Positions 1 to 13,456 of a stretch of DNA of 64,000 nt are shown here, one piece after another (position 1 is the first letter of the stretch; every line of letters starts with the position of its first letter). The notes under the pieces are model-generated. The model worked only from the letters and a program-made list of their open reading frames with translations. It did not search any database and was not told the origin of the DNA. This DNA comes from Phalacrocorax aristotelis (taxonomy: Eukaryota > Chordata > Aves > Suliformes > Phalacrocoracidae), in contig NC_134311.1 of NCBI RefSeq assembly GCF_949628215.1, forward strand, positions 19,592,582 to 19,656,581, in the 5' to 3' direction. Position numbers and translations under genes: made by a program.

Positions 1-3000
1 AGGAAGCATTTTTTAGGGGCAGAGATGAGGCAGGAGTGTTATTTTTTATTTTTATTTAATGAGACCCCAGAAATTAATGTTGCAGTGCAATTCTCAGGAA
101 CAGGCTCTGGGTGCAAAATTGTGGTGGTACCATTTGGCACATGCATAATTCCCAGAAGACATGTAGGAATTTCTAGACAGGTCACTGTGGACTAGGGAAA
201 AGATTTTGTTCCCCTCTTCCTGTCTCAACCAAAATCTGATACTCATAGATTAAACTTTCCAATAACCCACAAGATCAAGAATGACTGTCCAGAAGCTTCT
301 TATATTATTTCATTGCTGCCAGTCTTTTTCTGCTATCTCTTAATCTGTATTAAGGAGATTGCAAAGACAAACTTTGCAGATGTAGGAATAACCAGCCTAA
401 GGAAAAATGTATTTGCTGGAAAAGGAGAAGCAGCCTACGGAGATGCACATGTCAAAGGGCAGATAGGACTCAATTACTTATTTTAGTACACAGGTGCTCT
501 GCATTCTCTTGCAAGTTTCATAAAATAAACTGCAAAGAGCAACTGCCAGAGAAAAAAGAGTTGAACTTGTCTTTTCAGCTTCTTTTTAACACATAGACAA
601 AGACCAAGACTTGTGTTATGCTTTGGAAATGCAAATTCTACCCATCTGATCAAACTTTTGGGAGGCAACTGGAAATGCAGTAACTGTGATAAAATTGAAG
701 GGTTTTAACAACTGTTTGAAAATTAAGCTTAACAAACATTTTGAGGAGATCGTTCTTCTGAAAGTCCAAGTCCCCTGCACACTATTCCCCGTGATACAGA
801 CGACACTTACCATGTTGTTTAAGTGAGAAGATTATCCTGGTTTTGAAGAGCACTTTAGTACCTCCTTATAGATCAGGGAAGCACATGACAGAGCAAATAG
901 AGTTATTAAAACAGAAACTTGGCACAACCATACGTCAAGCTCAATACTTTCTTTACTGCCTTCTGTAAACTGGTTTCAAGCATATTTTTAAACCCTAACT
1001 TTGAAAATGCAATATCAGATGTGACTTGCCTTCCCAAGGTTTTCACAGCAATAGTGCTAACTGCCCGATGATGGAAGACGTAATTATTCACATACACCCT
1101 CTCCTCACCCCCAGTTAAATTAAGGTCTGTAAAAAATCGTTCACCAGATTTAATTAAATCGACCAGAAGAGGTTTTTTCCAAACTTGCAGTTTCTTATGA
1201 CAACGTAAAGAAGAAGCTACAATAATTAAAGAATACTAATCGCTATGTTCTATGATCTTTGCCCTTCATTCAGGAATCTATACTGCACTCATTTTAAGCT
1301 TTCCTTGACAAAATATCACCACCTAGTGACTGTGAGTGCTTATGGCAACTTCCAGAAATCAGACTGGCAGACCTTGAAAAGAGAACGCTGGTAGGAAGAA
1401 AAAAGAAAATGAGAGTTTGAACAATTCTTTTCGTTATTTACATTGGAAAAATTTCCTAAGGAAGCTGAAAAAATACATTCTAATGAAATGCAAGAAGATT
1501 TTTACAGGCTTATTAGAAGATTAACAATTAACTAACAATATTTATCATCTTCGATAAGCAAAGCTAGGGTTTTAGCTCACACTATCTCAGATCAGTTTAG
1601 CTTAGCAATATCAGATATAATGAGAATTAAATTAAAATGTAAAATATTAAGGAGGAGGAAATTCAGACAATGTCAGGAAAACCTTCCCAGCAGTGAGAGA
1701 CCTTTCACTGGAGACACTGTGTCTTGATGGCCATGTCATGCAACCATTATTAAAGCATTTCTTTCTGTGAGACCATACCACCACTCCAGTTATACTCTGT
1801 TTACCTTCAGAGTAATTTTACAAGACGGAAATACAAAATAAAGACTAATAAGTACTTCACCTTTTCCAAATATTAAAAAAAAGAAACAAACCAGATTTTT
1901 GAAGATGTGTACATACGCCTGCAAAATTAAATGTCATTATTAACTTGTGCTGAACATAAGCAGAAGATAACACACATTTAAAAACACATCAGATGATGTT
2001 GTGCCCAAAATATCTCCAAAGTGGACATACCTGGAGTTTTCAGTTTGATCAGACACTGAACAGAGCTATAACTAATGTTGGGCAGCCTCACAAGTGCCTG
2101 CCAAAAATAAGGGAGTAGCCAGACCATTAAATTACATTGCAGTTAGTTTAACCTGGGAATAATGACCTCGGCAACAAGGGCTCTTTTAGGGAAGTTCACT
2201 CCAGCATATTGGTAGAGTGCATTGCCTCTTAAAATGCTTGCTAAAGCATTTTTTCCCCAATTCTTTCATTGCTTAGAAGTACATTGAAAGGATCAAAATT
2301 GTGCCTTTCCTGCCAATAAAGTTCGGTTCCTGGCTCTGTTCCGAAGCTCTGTGAAGTATTTTTCCCACAGCTGCCAGGGGGAATCCTTTCAGGGGGAATT
2401 ACAATAATGGCAGCGAAGTTAACAAGAAACAAAGCATGGTAAGAAACAAAGGTCCCATTTGGATGCTCTATGAAGAAAGTTGCATGCAAAAACATGAGTA
2501 CAGGCCCATTGAACCAACACTTGCTTTGCCATAGATGTGAGTTAAAACAGAGTAAAATCTAAGTTATGATAGCCAGCTTTATGCTTATCTTTAACTTCTT
2601 AAAGATGAGGTTCATTCAAATAAATCTCTTTTTTCTTATTTTTTGCCAGAGCACAATCTTTTCACTGTGGATTTGACTCAGAGTAGTAACTCAATTTGGT
2701 ATATTTGAGAGGCATCACTAATAACAATTAGGTTGCTGGCAAGCAATATTAGCTACACTCAACAAAAGTAAAATGTGTACATGTCATATTGTATTTTTTA
2801 AAGAAAGAAGACAACTTAGCATGCATCATTGGTAGGGTTCATCAAAAATATTCTTGAGCTATTGATTAGTACTTGGTTCAAAGCCTACAAATAAACACAC
2901 TCCTACTAAAAATTTTCCTCAAAAAGCAGTAGTTGGAAATTGCAGAGAGGTGGTCCAGCAGCAGCCTATAGACTAGTTTTATTTTAACACTAAGGCAAGG

Positions 3001-5284
3001 TGTCATGGTCTTATCCTGTGATGTTACTGTATTTTTCAGTGGTTAAGCAAAATTCACCTTATTCACTAAAACTAAATTACCCAGTGATGTTCTAATTCTT
3101 TTAGTACAGTGAATTATTCCTTTAGGCTTCCCCAGCCCTGAATATTAAAGTCAGACTTCTGGAGTTAATGATCATAAATTAATCTAAAAATTATCTGAAC
3201 TGCCTTTTCCAGAACAAATCCTATTCACCAGCCTTATTAATTTGAAATTAAATGCCAATGCTTATTATTTTTGTTTACCTTCATAATTTTTACAGTTTCT
3301 TTTGTGCAAAAGAAACCTAACTCTACTTCTCACACCTCCAAAACAGAGACTGTTACTCTTCTAATCTCTACAGTACATTATTTAAGGCTGAACTAGGTAG
3401 TAAGAGGGAAATTTTTCCCATCTTAAAAAAAAAAATCAAGACTTCCTAAGTTATTATTTTTAGAAAATGGTTCATATAACGGAAGTTGGCAGAAAACCTT
3501 TCCTTACCCATCTTCTGAACAGGGCCACTGTAGCAAATACAAACATTGCTCCTCTCCCCAACTAAGGCTGGCTACTGACTTTCCCCAGCCTAGACTGCCC
3601 ACTGAGAAAGCATTACTCAATCAGCCCAAATATTTCAAAACCCAATAACATGCTATATTGAAACGTACAGTATTTTGTGCCTGGTGTAGCACATATCTGG
3701 ATATTTTGTGCAGTAAAAAGAAATCAGCTATTAAAACTCCCTTGTATCCTGGATCTCTGAATGTATCAAAAACCTCATTACATTGCTAGAGGTCATGTCA
3801 TCCTGCACATGTATTAACATCTGGGAGTCCAGAAGAAAGGAAGTACAAAGTCCTCAAGTCTATTTCATTTGATTATAGACTAGCAGACCAACGTCAAGGT
3901 TAGTAACTCCAGGGACCATAGTAATGTTCATTCTTCCTCTTTACAAATGGCAGCAGAGTCCAAGAGCAAAATAACCATAACCAAGCTTTAAAAATAAACA
4001 CAACCAGCTATGCACTTTGGAGTGAACATACACCCAAAAAAGAGGGGGACAAATCCTGCTTCTGGACAGAAGCACAAGACATCATCCTTTGAAGTTTAGA
4101 AAGTTTCCATGCAGTGCCAAATGGCCAGGAATTTCTTCAGGAGGCAGGTCTCCATCCCAGTGCTCTTAAAGCAGCCCTTGAGAAAGACAGAATCAACCTG
4201 TCCTGGAGATACATGACAACAGAAATTCTTCTAATTTAAAGCACACTGCATTCCTCATTATTTTCCACACTATTTGCCAAGTTCTTGCTGTATGTCATGG
4301 CATATGCAAGCAGAACTCTAGTTGCAAGCGATTCCAGCTGCAGACACAAATATTACTATTAGATCAAACTGCAGGCCAAAACACTGATAACAGTCACAGC
4401 TGTTTGTGTTAGGCATTGAATTTTAATACACATGTACAGCTAGGAGTTTGTGATTTAAAGGAAAACAGGCTGCAGTAAGTTAGAAGAGCAAGACAGCTAT
4501 AGCAGATTAAATAGAAAGCGTACTAATTAAGAGCAGAGCACAGTTACATAGGCTAGGTTTATAAGTTACCAGTTTTAGTTCAGGTGTTTCCAGAACAGAA
4601 TAATATACAACAAATTAATCTGAGATGAAGATGGGCCTTTTTGGCTTCCTGACGACAATACCATCAGCAACATTCACTATTACACTTCTTTACAGTAGCC
4701 CATTACACTCTACTATGGCTTCACATCTTTTTCATAGTACAAAATTAATTCATGGCCAATGTGCATGGCCAATGTGAATTATGAAATGATCGCTATTACA
4801 TTATACCTATAAACACTTAAAACTGTGGTCTAGCCTGGGCATATTGGGTCTTGTATGCTGGTAGATAAACTTAGAGTGTGAGTACAGGAAAATATGGAAA
4901 ACTAGAAACTAGATTCAATTAAAGAAATCATATTTGGTAGGGGAAGAGAAAGGAAGAAGAACAGTTTCATTTAGAATCAACCCAAAATACAATGTTTTCT
5001 CTAGGGACTCCTTAATTTTCTTTATTTTTCTCTGGGATCCACTTCCAGTTAAAGCCACCATTTTCAACTAAAAGAATAAAGCTTTAGTTTTCAAACATTT
5101 CTGACCCAAATATTCTGTTGGCTAAATACAAACCAACTTTGCCATACTTCTTGCTCCAAAACTACTTTTACTCCTAGACATTAACATTTTGCTTACCTAA
5201 AGTTAAAATAAACCCTTAAAATATATGTAGCTATTTTCTTCTCAATAACGACACAGTAGTTTCATAGTTAGGCTACAATAGTAT
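1..5284. other. Intergenic DNA, 3' flank of YTHDC2, nothing recognised
   Basis: AT-rich sequence with frequent stops in all frames. The frames that exist are under 90 codons, lack family motifs and show no codon pattern, so I call no gene. I see no LINE or LTR signature. A short direct repeat (catggccaatgtg, twice) sits near 4752-4778. In mammals the gene beyond the YTHDC2 3' end is KCNN2, but nothing here can be assigned to it. Confidence 0.6.
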
Positions 5285-5539
5285 CTATATAGATACTGCA
5301 TAGTCGGGAAGTTCAGCAGTCACCCCTTTATGAGTGTCCTTAAATATCTGTAAACCATAAGTCAGGAGGATAGTGAAGTGACCGAGGCAAGGAATTGATT
5401 GTCTGCCATGAGAAATACCCTGAAGTAACCAGGTCCCGCTTCGCCCCTGCAAGCCTGGTTCAGAGCTGCCTGAGCAATTACTGCACCTGCAGGAACACAG
5501 ACCTGCCTCCAATGGTGCGTGGTGCTGCCCGCTGCATAC

Positions 5540-5817
5540 AACAGGCCGAAGGGATGGGAAGGGAAGGGGCTTTTGTTCTTATGTCATCTTTCTCCTGGAA
5601 CTAAAAAAAAAGTGAAAATTGACTCCAACTTCCAAACCACAGTCCTTATGGAAAAGAGCTTATTACTGGAGTCTGGAGGAAGCACAACTACTATCTCCAT
5701 CAGCACGATAAGCCTTAGAGTACAAGGTAGGCTTATGCACATTTGTACTAGGTCAGATTTAATGGTCTATGTTGTACAGGAGGTTAAATCACAAGATTAA
5801 ATGGCTGTTTCTGTCTT
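5540..5817 (+). repeat. Possible decayed old CR1/SINE-like retroposon tail
   Basis: The stretch at about 5720-5815 reads like a degraded form of the reptile/bird retroposon 3' region that says, in effect, 'ggtctgtgttatacaggagg' followed by a purine-rich tail. Here the recognisable part is 'ggtctatgttgtacaggagg' at about 5763-5782, followed by tcaca and an aatgg(c) word. The match is from memory and short, and the element ends cannot be fixed. It could be chance. Confidence 0.3.
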
Positions 5818-8163
5818 TAAAGATTGCGTGAAGTCTGGGAACATCTTGAGCAGAACAAACTGGCAGTCTCCCACAGGAAATAGCAGAGAGAATGCAGCCC
5901 TGTGAAGAATCAGGAGTATTTGAGCCTCAGCTGAAATCCAGAGAAAGGACAAGGGTCAGGTAGAGGCAGTAATGCATGACTTCCTCTCCTTTACCTATCT
6001 CAACATTTTTTTCACTAGCCTTAAAAATTCTGCCTACTCACCTTTCTCAAGATGTGCACAATCCAATATTATTTAATTGTCTTTTGGAGTCTTTGGATTG
6101 TGGTAAGATCACGTGATACTTGCCACAGGCAGAACAAACAAAAGAGAAGCTAGAAGCTTCTGGCAATGAGGAAAAAAAAAAGTCACTTCTGCCGACAGAA
6201 AAAGCAATGAACAAGATTTATAACCAAACGTTCAAATAAAATATGTGGAAAAGACAAAATAATCCTGGCAAGGAACAACCAGGACTTAATTTTTCAAACT
6301 AAGCTCTAGGCATCACTCCCCAGTTGTATCTTGGCACATGCACCCTTTCTTTCCCCCAGCACAAGCCTGAGGAACTTCAACCAGATATTCTCTAAGCTTT
6401 CAGCATACTTCTCTAGGAAGGTTTGTTTGATTTTTCTGCCACAGTAGGCTTCTTCCCACATTATACCTCAATTAGGTCTAGGATCACCACCAAAGGATCC
6501 AGGTTAGGCAGCTGATTTTTTTCCCTCTGATTTTGGCACCTACAGAAGCAATGCATCAGCCAGATTCACCCCTGCACGTATTTGTTACAAATTACTGGCA
6601 ATCCAGCCAAACAGGATTCCCCTGCAGAGCATGAAAGAAACTCAGCTGCAGCAGGGTTCACAGACTGTGTGTAAGTAAATGAAAGACAAAGACGTCTATT
6701 CTAATGTACACAGCAAAGCGGAAAGCACTATGAAACCCCCCACCTCTCCATCATGGATCTGGAGCTTAGCTCCAAGCTGTACTTGTCTTCACCTGACCTT
6801 AAAGCAAGTGTAGGTGATAGGGAGCCTTCTGGTGGTGCCTCCAAATTCAAAGATACTATTTTGTTCTATCTCTGCTACTCAGCACCTTCCATCCATCAGT
6901 AAATGCAAACCAAACCCAAACTTTTATGGTTCCCTTAAACAGTAAATAGGTACATCCTAGTTGCCCCACAGGGCACTGAGACAATGCTTAAGGATACTGC
7001 AGAACAATTTGCTGCAGAGCCATTTCAGGCCAGATCAATACAAAAGCTTTTATCTATTGTTTCATTACACAGTGCTTCATACAGCTTCCACTCAGACAGC
7101 ACAAAGACCAAAAAAAAAAAAAAAAGTAAAAGGCTGGAGGGTAGAGAAAGACTCCAGACCACAAAATCTGCAGTTTATGCCAGGCTCAGAGTACATTGTG
7201 CAATGAGAGCACTCAGAGGCTGGAAACTTAGTACAAATTTTCTCTCTCCCTTCAATATATCAGGCAGTTTCCGACCTAGGAAGAAAAACACATATTCCAC
7301 CTTCTACTCTTACAAAACAGGAAATTTGTTTCTTACGGCGTATGGGTGTTTGTTAGCCAGCTTCTTCCAAAGGCCATGTTAATGAACAGGAACAACCACT
7401 TTGATCTCATGGAGGGAAAGGGTTGCAGTCAGAAGGAACATGACTAGCACCTTAATTTTTCACAACAAAAATACATGTCCAACATAAGGTCAGTCTCCTG
7501 GCTTACAGCATACAAAGAACATGTTTGTAAGAAGGATACTAATTCCTTCCTTTGATTTCAATATTTGAGATGATGCGTTTCACAAAATCAGAGGGAACTG
7601 AGTTACCACCCTCAGTTCCACTTCAGCGGGAAGATCCTCCTCACCACATTCCTGCAGTCAGATACAGATAAAATCACAAGTTACCCAGGATAAAGAGGTG
7701 ATGGAGACAAATCATGTATTAGCATAAACAGTAGTAACAGCACAGCCTTTTTCAGAATAAATGTCAAAAAACTTTCTTCATATAATGAACTCATATTTCT
7801 CTCCCATCCCAATTCAGGGAATGGGAAGGCTTCTGAAATGCCAGTCAGAAAGGGCTCCAAGTGCCTCCCCTCCATCCCAATACCTAGCAAGGTTTTTCTT
7901 AATTACTGTTCTGCAGATGTCACTTTGTGGTTTTCCCTGAGGACAGGGGTTATTATTCAACTTCACTTTAAAAAAAGAGAAGCGGAAATCTTTGGAGAGT
8001 CAAAATGCTTCTGCCCTCAGAGATGACAGGGTGACAGATGGTGTCATTCTGAATATTCATCAAAAGCCAAAAGTGAAGTCACAAAAAGAGTCATGGAGGT
8101 CAAGGCTTATGAGTCTTCAGAAGCAGCCGGGGAAGCAGGCAAATAAGGAGTCCTCAATGGATG
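5818..8163. other. Intergenic DNA, nothing recognised
   Basis: No motif-bearing frame, LTR or LINE signature. It contains an A-tract at about 7110-7125, which creates two lysine-rich chance frames. Nothing else supports a feature. Confidence 0.6.
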
Positions 8164-8234
8164 TCATAGAATCGTAGAATGTCCTGAGTTGGAAGGGACC
8201 CGTAGGGATCATCAAGTCCAACTCCTGTTTAAAA
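8164..8234 (-). repeat. CR1 LINE 3'-terminal stub
   Basis: On the plus strand the stretch opens with catagaatcgtagaatg and continues through ggaagggacc and atcaagtccaactcctg. This is the reverse complement of the CR1 3' terminus (a ...gacttgatgatcc...ccttccaac... block ending in attctatgat-type octamer repeats). Only about 70 bp remain, as expected for the severe 5' truncation usual for CR1. It lies on the minus strand with its 3' end at the low coordinate. Confidence 0.88.
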
Positions 8235-10810
8235 GAATCTTTCAATGATTGCCATAAGCAGACATATGGTAAAAATTAAAACATGAGTTCACAAAGAACA
8301 TTAGGAAAGATTCCAGTGTCACTAAGTCAATAAGGACATTTCAGTGATTTTTTTTTTTTTTTACTAGTTATCAGCTTCCTTGCATTTCTGTGTTTCAAGG
8401 AAACTTTTTCTGACCCTCCAGATATTTATGAGAATTTCAAAAGTTAAATGGGGAATCGAAGGCAAACTCACTGGGACTAAGTCCATGAAAAATAAACCAC
8501 ATCCACCTGTACTGCTGTTACTGTCAGAAAGCATATTTTTGGTTTTTTTCTTCCCCACAAAAATTGACACATCAACTTTTAAAATGAAACTAGATTCATA
8601 GTTTCATTCTCAACTGTAAGATGAACACACAGGTCTGCTGACACACTAAGGCTGTTCAACCTCACTCCCTTAAAAATAAAACAAATGACAAAAACCCACA
8701 CACAAACCGAAAACAGTTCTTCAATCTGCTTTCATAAATAGTGTTTTTTTTCATCATAGGATGCAGACATAACATACATGGTAGTTGCCACATACCAGCA
8801 AGTCCACAGTAACAGCACATGTGTACACCTGACAGCAAGTACCAGGAGATTCAGAGGCTAGCTGCGTCCTATCTGCTAACAGCCAAGAGCACATGACTGC
8901 ATTTATAGAAGAGCTAAAACACAGTAATTTGCTCATGTCTGAGCCCTGCTCAGGGAACAATGAGGGGTTTTCTCCTATTTCTTCCGTCTCAACAGCAAAA
9001 CTGGTAATGCCATCAGTTACACAAAGTTTAGCAAAGAAACCTGAAGGTTTTAAGGAGGGACTTAGGATAAAAGTCGGGGAGCTCATGCACAAGCCCATGC
9101 CAGCAGTAACTAACACTGGTAAACCAAGTTCTCCTGCTACAAGGGTATCAGAAAGGGACCCATGAGATGTTCAGTTGTCATTTCCCTTCATCATGTAGTA
9201 GCTGTTTTCTTCACCCTCAGAGAAAGACTTGAATACTAGAAACTGTCTATTTTGTGAATACATCAACACCCAAAGTCCAGTAACAGAGAAAGGCTGAACC
9301 TTTCTGAGCTTTCACAATTCATGGGAACATTGTACAGCTGGAAAACAAAACTTCCAATAATTCCATAAAATGCTCACCATCAGGTGTCCTCTATGGTTCA
9401 CATTAAACAGAGTTCAAGTGTGAGTCAAAATAATGAAGAGGTTATGTGCAGTCCTGGCAAGACCATGGCAGTGGAGAACCCATATAACTTCATTTGTGCA
9501 TAAAGTTCAGAAACATTTCATGTAATAAGTGTCAAAAATTGGTTCAGTTCATTTCCTGTGTATTTTTTTTAATAAATCACCAAGTCTCTTTTGCACTCTC
9601 ACTTACGTTAAAACTAACGGAAAAAAAAGCCATATACTCAGTGCTTAACGCCAAATTTGGGGGCACAATAGCAGGTCAGATACATAATCTGGTTTTATTT
9701 TTCCTGCAGATATTTTGTACACATCCGGTTAAAATTTTTTTCTGCTATGTTGGAGTTTTCTGCTAAGTAAATGCATTCCTTTTTCCTTCTTGATCTGGGG
9801 CTCTTTTGTTCATTTCTCATTCATATTAAATATTCCCCATTTCTCACTTCCAGCATTCTCAACAACTAAGAACTAACTCACAACAACCTCTCTATTAAAT
9901 AAAACTGACAGAAGATATTCCCACTGAGAGTGCCATTTTTCCTATGGCTGATTTCAAGAGAGACAGTTGCACTGCAGCTAAAAACTGTCTTTGACTTCCC
10001 AGGTGTCTGGAACCAGATAGTGGATTCTAGCAGAACCCGCAGGGCTCAGCTTCTTTTTAGGAAAGACTGTTTCTGAAAGGATTGAACTTTGACTGGCAGG
10101 GAGAAGTAGTAACAGGCTGAGAATTTGATTGTTGTCCAAGTACAGGGTTCTTGTAGGCTATCTTCACCGTTTTCATATAAATTAAATAGAGTACTAAAAA
10201 AGTAATAGGTCTATCCCAAGGGAAAACAAAATAGGAGACAAGGATGGACTTTAAACTACTTGGTGCAAATGAGTATTCAGTTCTAGATTCAAGATTAAAA
10301 CAGGTATAAATTTTTTAAAAACTTTTTCCTTTTTTTTTTTCTTTAATACTTAATGCTTCCTTTTCTTTCAAATCTTTAGACAACTTTTTCCTCTCCATCT
10401 GTCCGATCTAGCAAGTCATTCGTATCTCTGGTAGCCTTACAGTGACTACATCAGGTTCTGCAATAGCCTGTTTCAGGTCTAACTTAACTTTCTAATGATG
10501 CTGCTCCAGAGTTAAGGCCCAAAAAGAAACATCCAGTGGCATTAGTCCAGAGCCTTTGGAGTTGTGCACTTTACTTATCTTGTTGTTTTTGTTTTAACAT
10601 TACTGCGAGTAGTACCAGTGCAAACTATTGCAAAGTCCCAAGCAAGTACAAAACTGCTGAATTTCTCTTCTCTCTTTTGTGTGTTTATAGTAGGACGGAG
10701 AGCAGAAATGCAGGTACCTTTCCAATGCACACAAGACTGATCTTACCTCTTTTTGGATATCTAGTTACTAACACCTTACAAAAGTAACACAAAAAAAAGA
10801 AGAGAGAAAA
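8235..10810. other. Intergenic DNA, nothing recognised
   Basis: AT-rich sequence between two CR1 insertions. The frames at 8754-9116 and 9494-9766 have no recognisable domain, no splice context and no neighbouring exons, and I treat them as chance. Poly-T runs occur at about 8351-8362 and 10328-10340. Confidence 0.55.
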
Positions 10811-11628
10811 ATCATAGAATCATAGAATATCTCAAGTTGGAAGGGACCCATAAGGATCATCAAGTCCAACGCCCTGCTCCTCGCAGGACTGCTTAAAACT
10901 AAACCCTATGACTAATGGCGTCATCCAGATACTCCTTGAACTCTGGCAAGCTTGGTGCTGTGACCACTTCCCTGCGGAGCCTGTTCTGGTGACCAACCAC
11001 CCTCTCAGTGAAGAACCTTTTCCTAATGCCCAATCTGAACTTCTCCTGATGCACCTTCATTCCATTTCCTTGTGTCCTATTGCTGGTCACCAGAAAGAGG
11101 AGGTCAGCACCTCCCCAGCCACTGCCCGCCTTGAGGAAGCTGTAGACTGTGATGAGGGCACCCCTCAGCCTTCTATTCTCCAAGCTGAACAAGCCAAGTG
11201 ACCTCAGCCACTCCTCCTAAGTCTTGCCCTCGAGGCCTTTCACCGTCTTGGTCTTCCTCCTCTGGACACACTCTAATAGTTTGATGTCCTTCTTATATTG
11301 AGGTGCCCAAAACTGCACATGGTATTCGAGGTGGGGCCACAGCAGTGCAGTGTAGGGTGGGACAATCACCTCTCTTGACCAGTTGGCTATGCCATGCTTG
11401 ATGCACCCCAGGACACGGTTGGCCCTTTTGGCTGCCAGGACACACTGTTGACTCATATTCAACTTGCTATCAACCCAAACCACCAGATCTCTTTCCTCAG
11501 GGTTGTTCTCCAGCTTCTTGTCTCCCAGTTTGTACATATAACCAGGATTAGCCCGTTCAGGTGGAGAATCCATCACTTACTCTTGTTAAATTTCATACGG
11601 TTTATGGTTGTCCTGCTTTCTAGTCTAC

Positions 11629-12194
11629 TGTCCTGGTTTTGGCCGAGATAGAGTTAATTTTGTTCCTAGTAGCTGGTATTGTGCTGTGTTTTGAATTTAG
11701 TATGAGAATAATGTTGATAACACACTGATGTTTTAGTTGTTGCAAAGCAGTGCTTATACAAAGTCATGAACATTTGAGCTTCCCATGCTCTGCCGGGTGC
11801 ACAAGAAGCTGGGAAGGGACACAGCTGGGACAGCTGACACCAACTGGCCACAGGGATAATCCATGCCATATGACATCATGCTCAGTATATAAACTGAGGA
11901 GAGATGGCTGGCAGGGCAGCAATCACTGCGCAGGGACAGGCTGGACATCAGTCACTGGGTGGTGAGCAATTGCATTGTGCATAACTTGTTTTGTATATTC
12001 CTTTATCATCATTATTATTATTATTGTTGTTGTTATGGTTATTTTTTCTTCCTTTGCTGTCCTGTTAAACTCTCTTTATCTTAACCCACAGGTTTTACTT
12101 TCTTTTTTCCAATTCTCTACTCCATCCCACCGGGGAAGAAGGGGAGCAAGAGGTTGTGTGGTGATTAGCTGCCAACAGGGGTTATGTCACAACA
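11629..12194 (+). mobile_element. Solo ERV LTR (family A) inserted in CR1
   Basis: A 566-bp element beginning tgtcctggttttgg and ending cacaaca, so it is bounded by TG...CA, and flanked on both sides by tctac (11624-11628 and 12195-12199). It interrupts the CR1 ORF2: the minus-strand CR1 frame stops at 12200 and resumes below 11628. It is the same family as the LTR at 14115-14733: both share the 'gatagagttaatttt' and 'gtatgagaataatgttgata' blocks near the start, a 'tgctctgccgggtgcacaag' block, a triplet-rich tract and a conserved 'ttaacccac'/'tcaacccac' block near the end. No internal retroviral sequence is attached, so it is a solo LTR left by recombination. A 5-bp duplication is usual for class III (ERVL-like) elements; a 6-bp duplication with one mismatch is also possible. 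Confidence 0.93.
12002..12042 (+). repeat. (ATT/GTT)n microsatellite inside the LTR
   Basis: An imperfect trinucleotide run of about 40 bp (tcattattattattattg, then ttg units) in the 3' half of the solo LTR. A comparable triplet-rich tract stands at the same place in the LTR at 14115-14733, so it is an inherited feature of the family that can expand. Confidence 0.7.
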
Positions 12195-13456
12195 TCTACC
12201 CAGATCTCTCCGTAAGGCTCCTCTGCCCTCGGAGGAGACCACAGCTCCTCCTAGTTTCATATTGTCAGCAAACTTACTTAGTGTACATTCGATTCCTGCA
12301 TCCAGAAAACTTATAACAACATTAAAGAGCACTGACCCTAAAATTGAGCCCTGTGGAACCCTGCTAATGACTGGCCACCAGCCTGATGCCACCCCATTTA
12401 CTGTAATCCTTTGAGCCCGAGTCGTCAGCCAATTGCTCACCCATTGTATAATGGATTTCTCTAGCTATGTGTTGGATTTTTTTTTGTCCAGAAGGATACT
12501 GTAAGAGACAGTATCAAAAGGTTTGCTCAAATAAAAAAAACCACTTACTGGCTTCCCTTGGTCAACTGGATGGGTGACTTTGTCATAGAAGGAAATTAAG
12601 TTGGTTAAGCAGGACTTTCTGCTTGTGAAACTTTGCTGGCTATGACCAATGACTGCATTGTCTCTCAAGTGTTTTTTGGTATCTCCCAGAATAAACATAT
12701 CCATAATTTTACCAGGCACTGCAATGAGACTGACAGGCCTGTTAGACTGACCAGGGCCTTCCTTCCTACTCTTCTTGAAAACTGGGACAACATTTGCCAG
12801 CTTCCAATCAACTAGGACCTCTCCAGGCTCCCAAGACTGTTGAAAAGTAATGGAAAGAGGTCCCACTAGCATTGGCCAGCTCTTTCAGAACCCTGGGATT
12901 AATCCCATCAGGCCCTATAGATTTATGCACATCCAGCTGAAGCAGCAAGTCTCAAACAAGTTCAGGGTTGGCTGAGAGTTTATCATTCTTCCAGTTGCAG
13001 TCTTCCAACCCGGGGCTCTGGGGCTCCCAGGGCCCATCATCAGTGTTAAAGACAGGGGTGAAGAACGAATTAAACGTCTCCGCTTTGTCTATGTCCATAT
13101 TTGTGTAGTGACCAATCTTGTCAAACAATGGACCAATATTATCTCTGATCTTCCTTTTGCTGTTAACATTTTTAAAAAGCCCTTTTTATTGTCCTTCACA
13201 GTGCTGGCCAGCTTGAACTCTAATCAAGCTTTGGCTGCACAGATTTTCTCTCCACAGTGGCAAACAGCCTCTCTGTAGTCCTCCCATGTTGCATGGCCTT
13301 GCTTCCAATGTTCAGCACTTCCCTTTTGCACCTAAGTTCTAGAAAAAGATCCCTGCTGAGACCAGCCAGCTTTCTGCCCCACTTGCCTAACTTCTGACAC
13401 TTTGGAATTGCCTGCTCCTGTGCTCTTAACAGATGGCTCTTGAGTTTACAGCTCAA

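Larger units (their letters stand above)
10811..13456 (-). repeat. CR1 LINE, 5'-truncated, split by an LTR insertion
   Basis: A non-LTR retrotransposon lying 3' end first on the plus strand. The 3' terminus at 10811 has the octamer-type tail and the gacttgatgatcc block. Reading the minus strand upward gives the ORF2 C-terminal region (10899-11576), then, beyond the inserted LTR (11629-12194), reverse-transcriptase segments in broken frames (12200-12872; FKKSRKEG, RPVSL, SRKSCLTNL, and [13 protein letters not shown] downstream of them). The region between endonuclease and RT follows, up to about 13456 (RAQEQAIPKCQKLGKWGRK, LSRDLFLELRCKR). Stops and frameshifts show that it is dead. Without the LTR the CR1 sequence is about 2.08 kb, so ORF1 and the endonuclease are missing. 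Its last about 560 bp are nearly identical to the copy at 59.4 kb. Confidence 0.93.

Noticed and set aside
6961-7382. 81- and 132-codon plus-strand frames
   Set aside because: Both cross a poly-A tract that creates runs of lysine; they overlap in two frames of the same sequence without domain signs.
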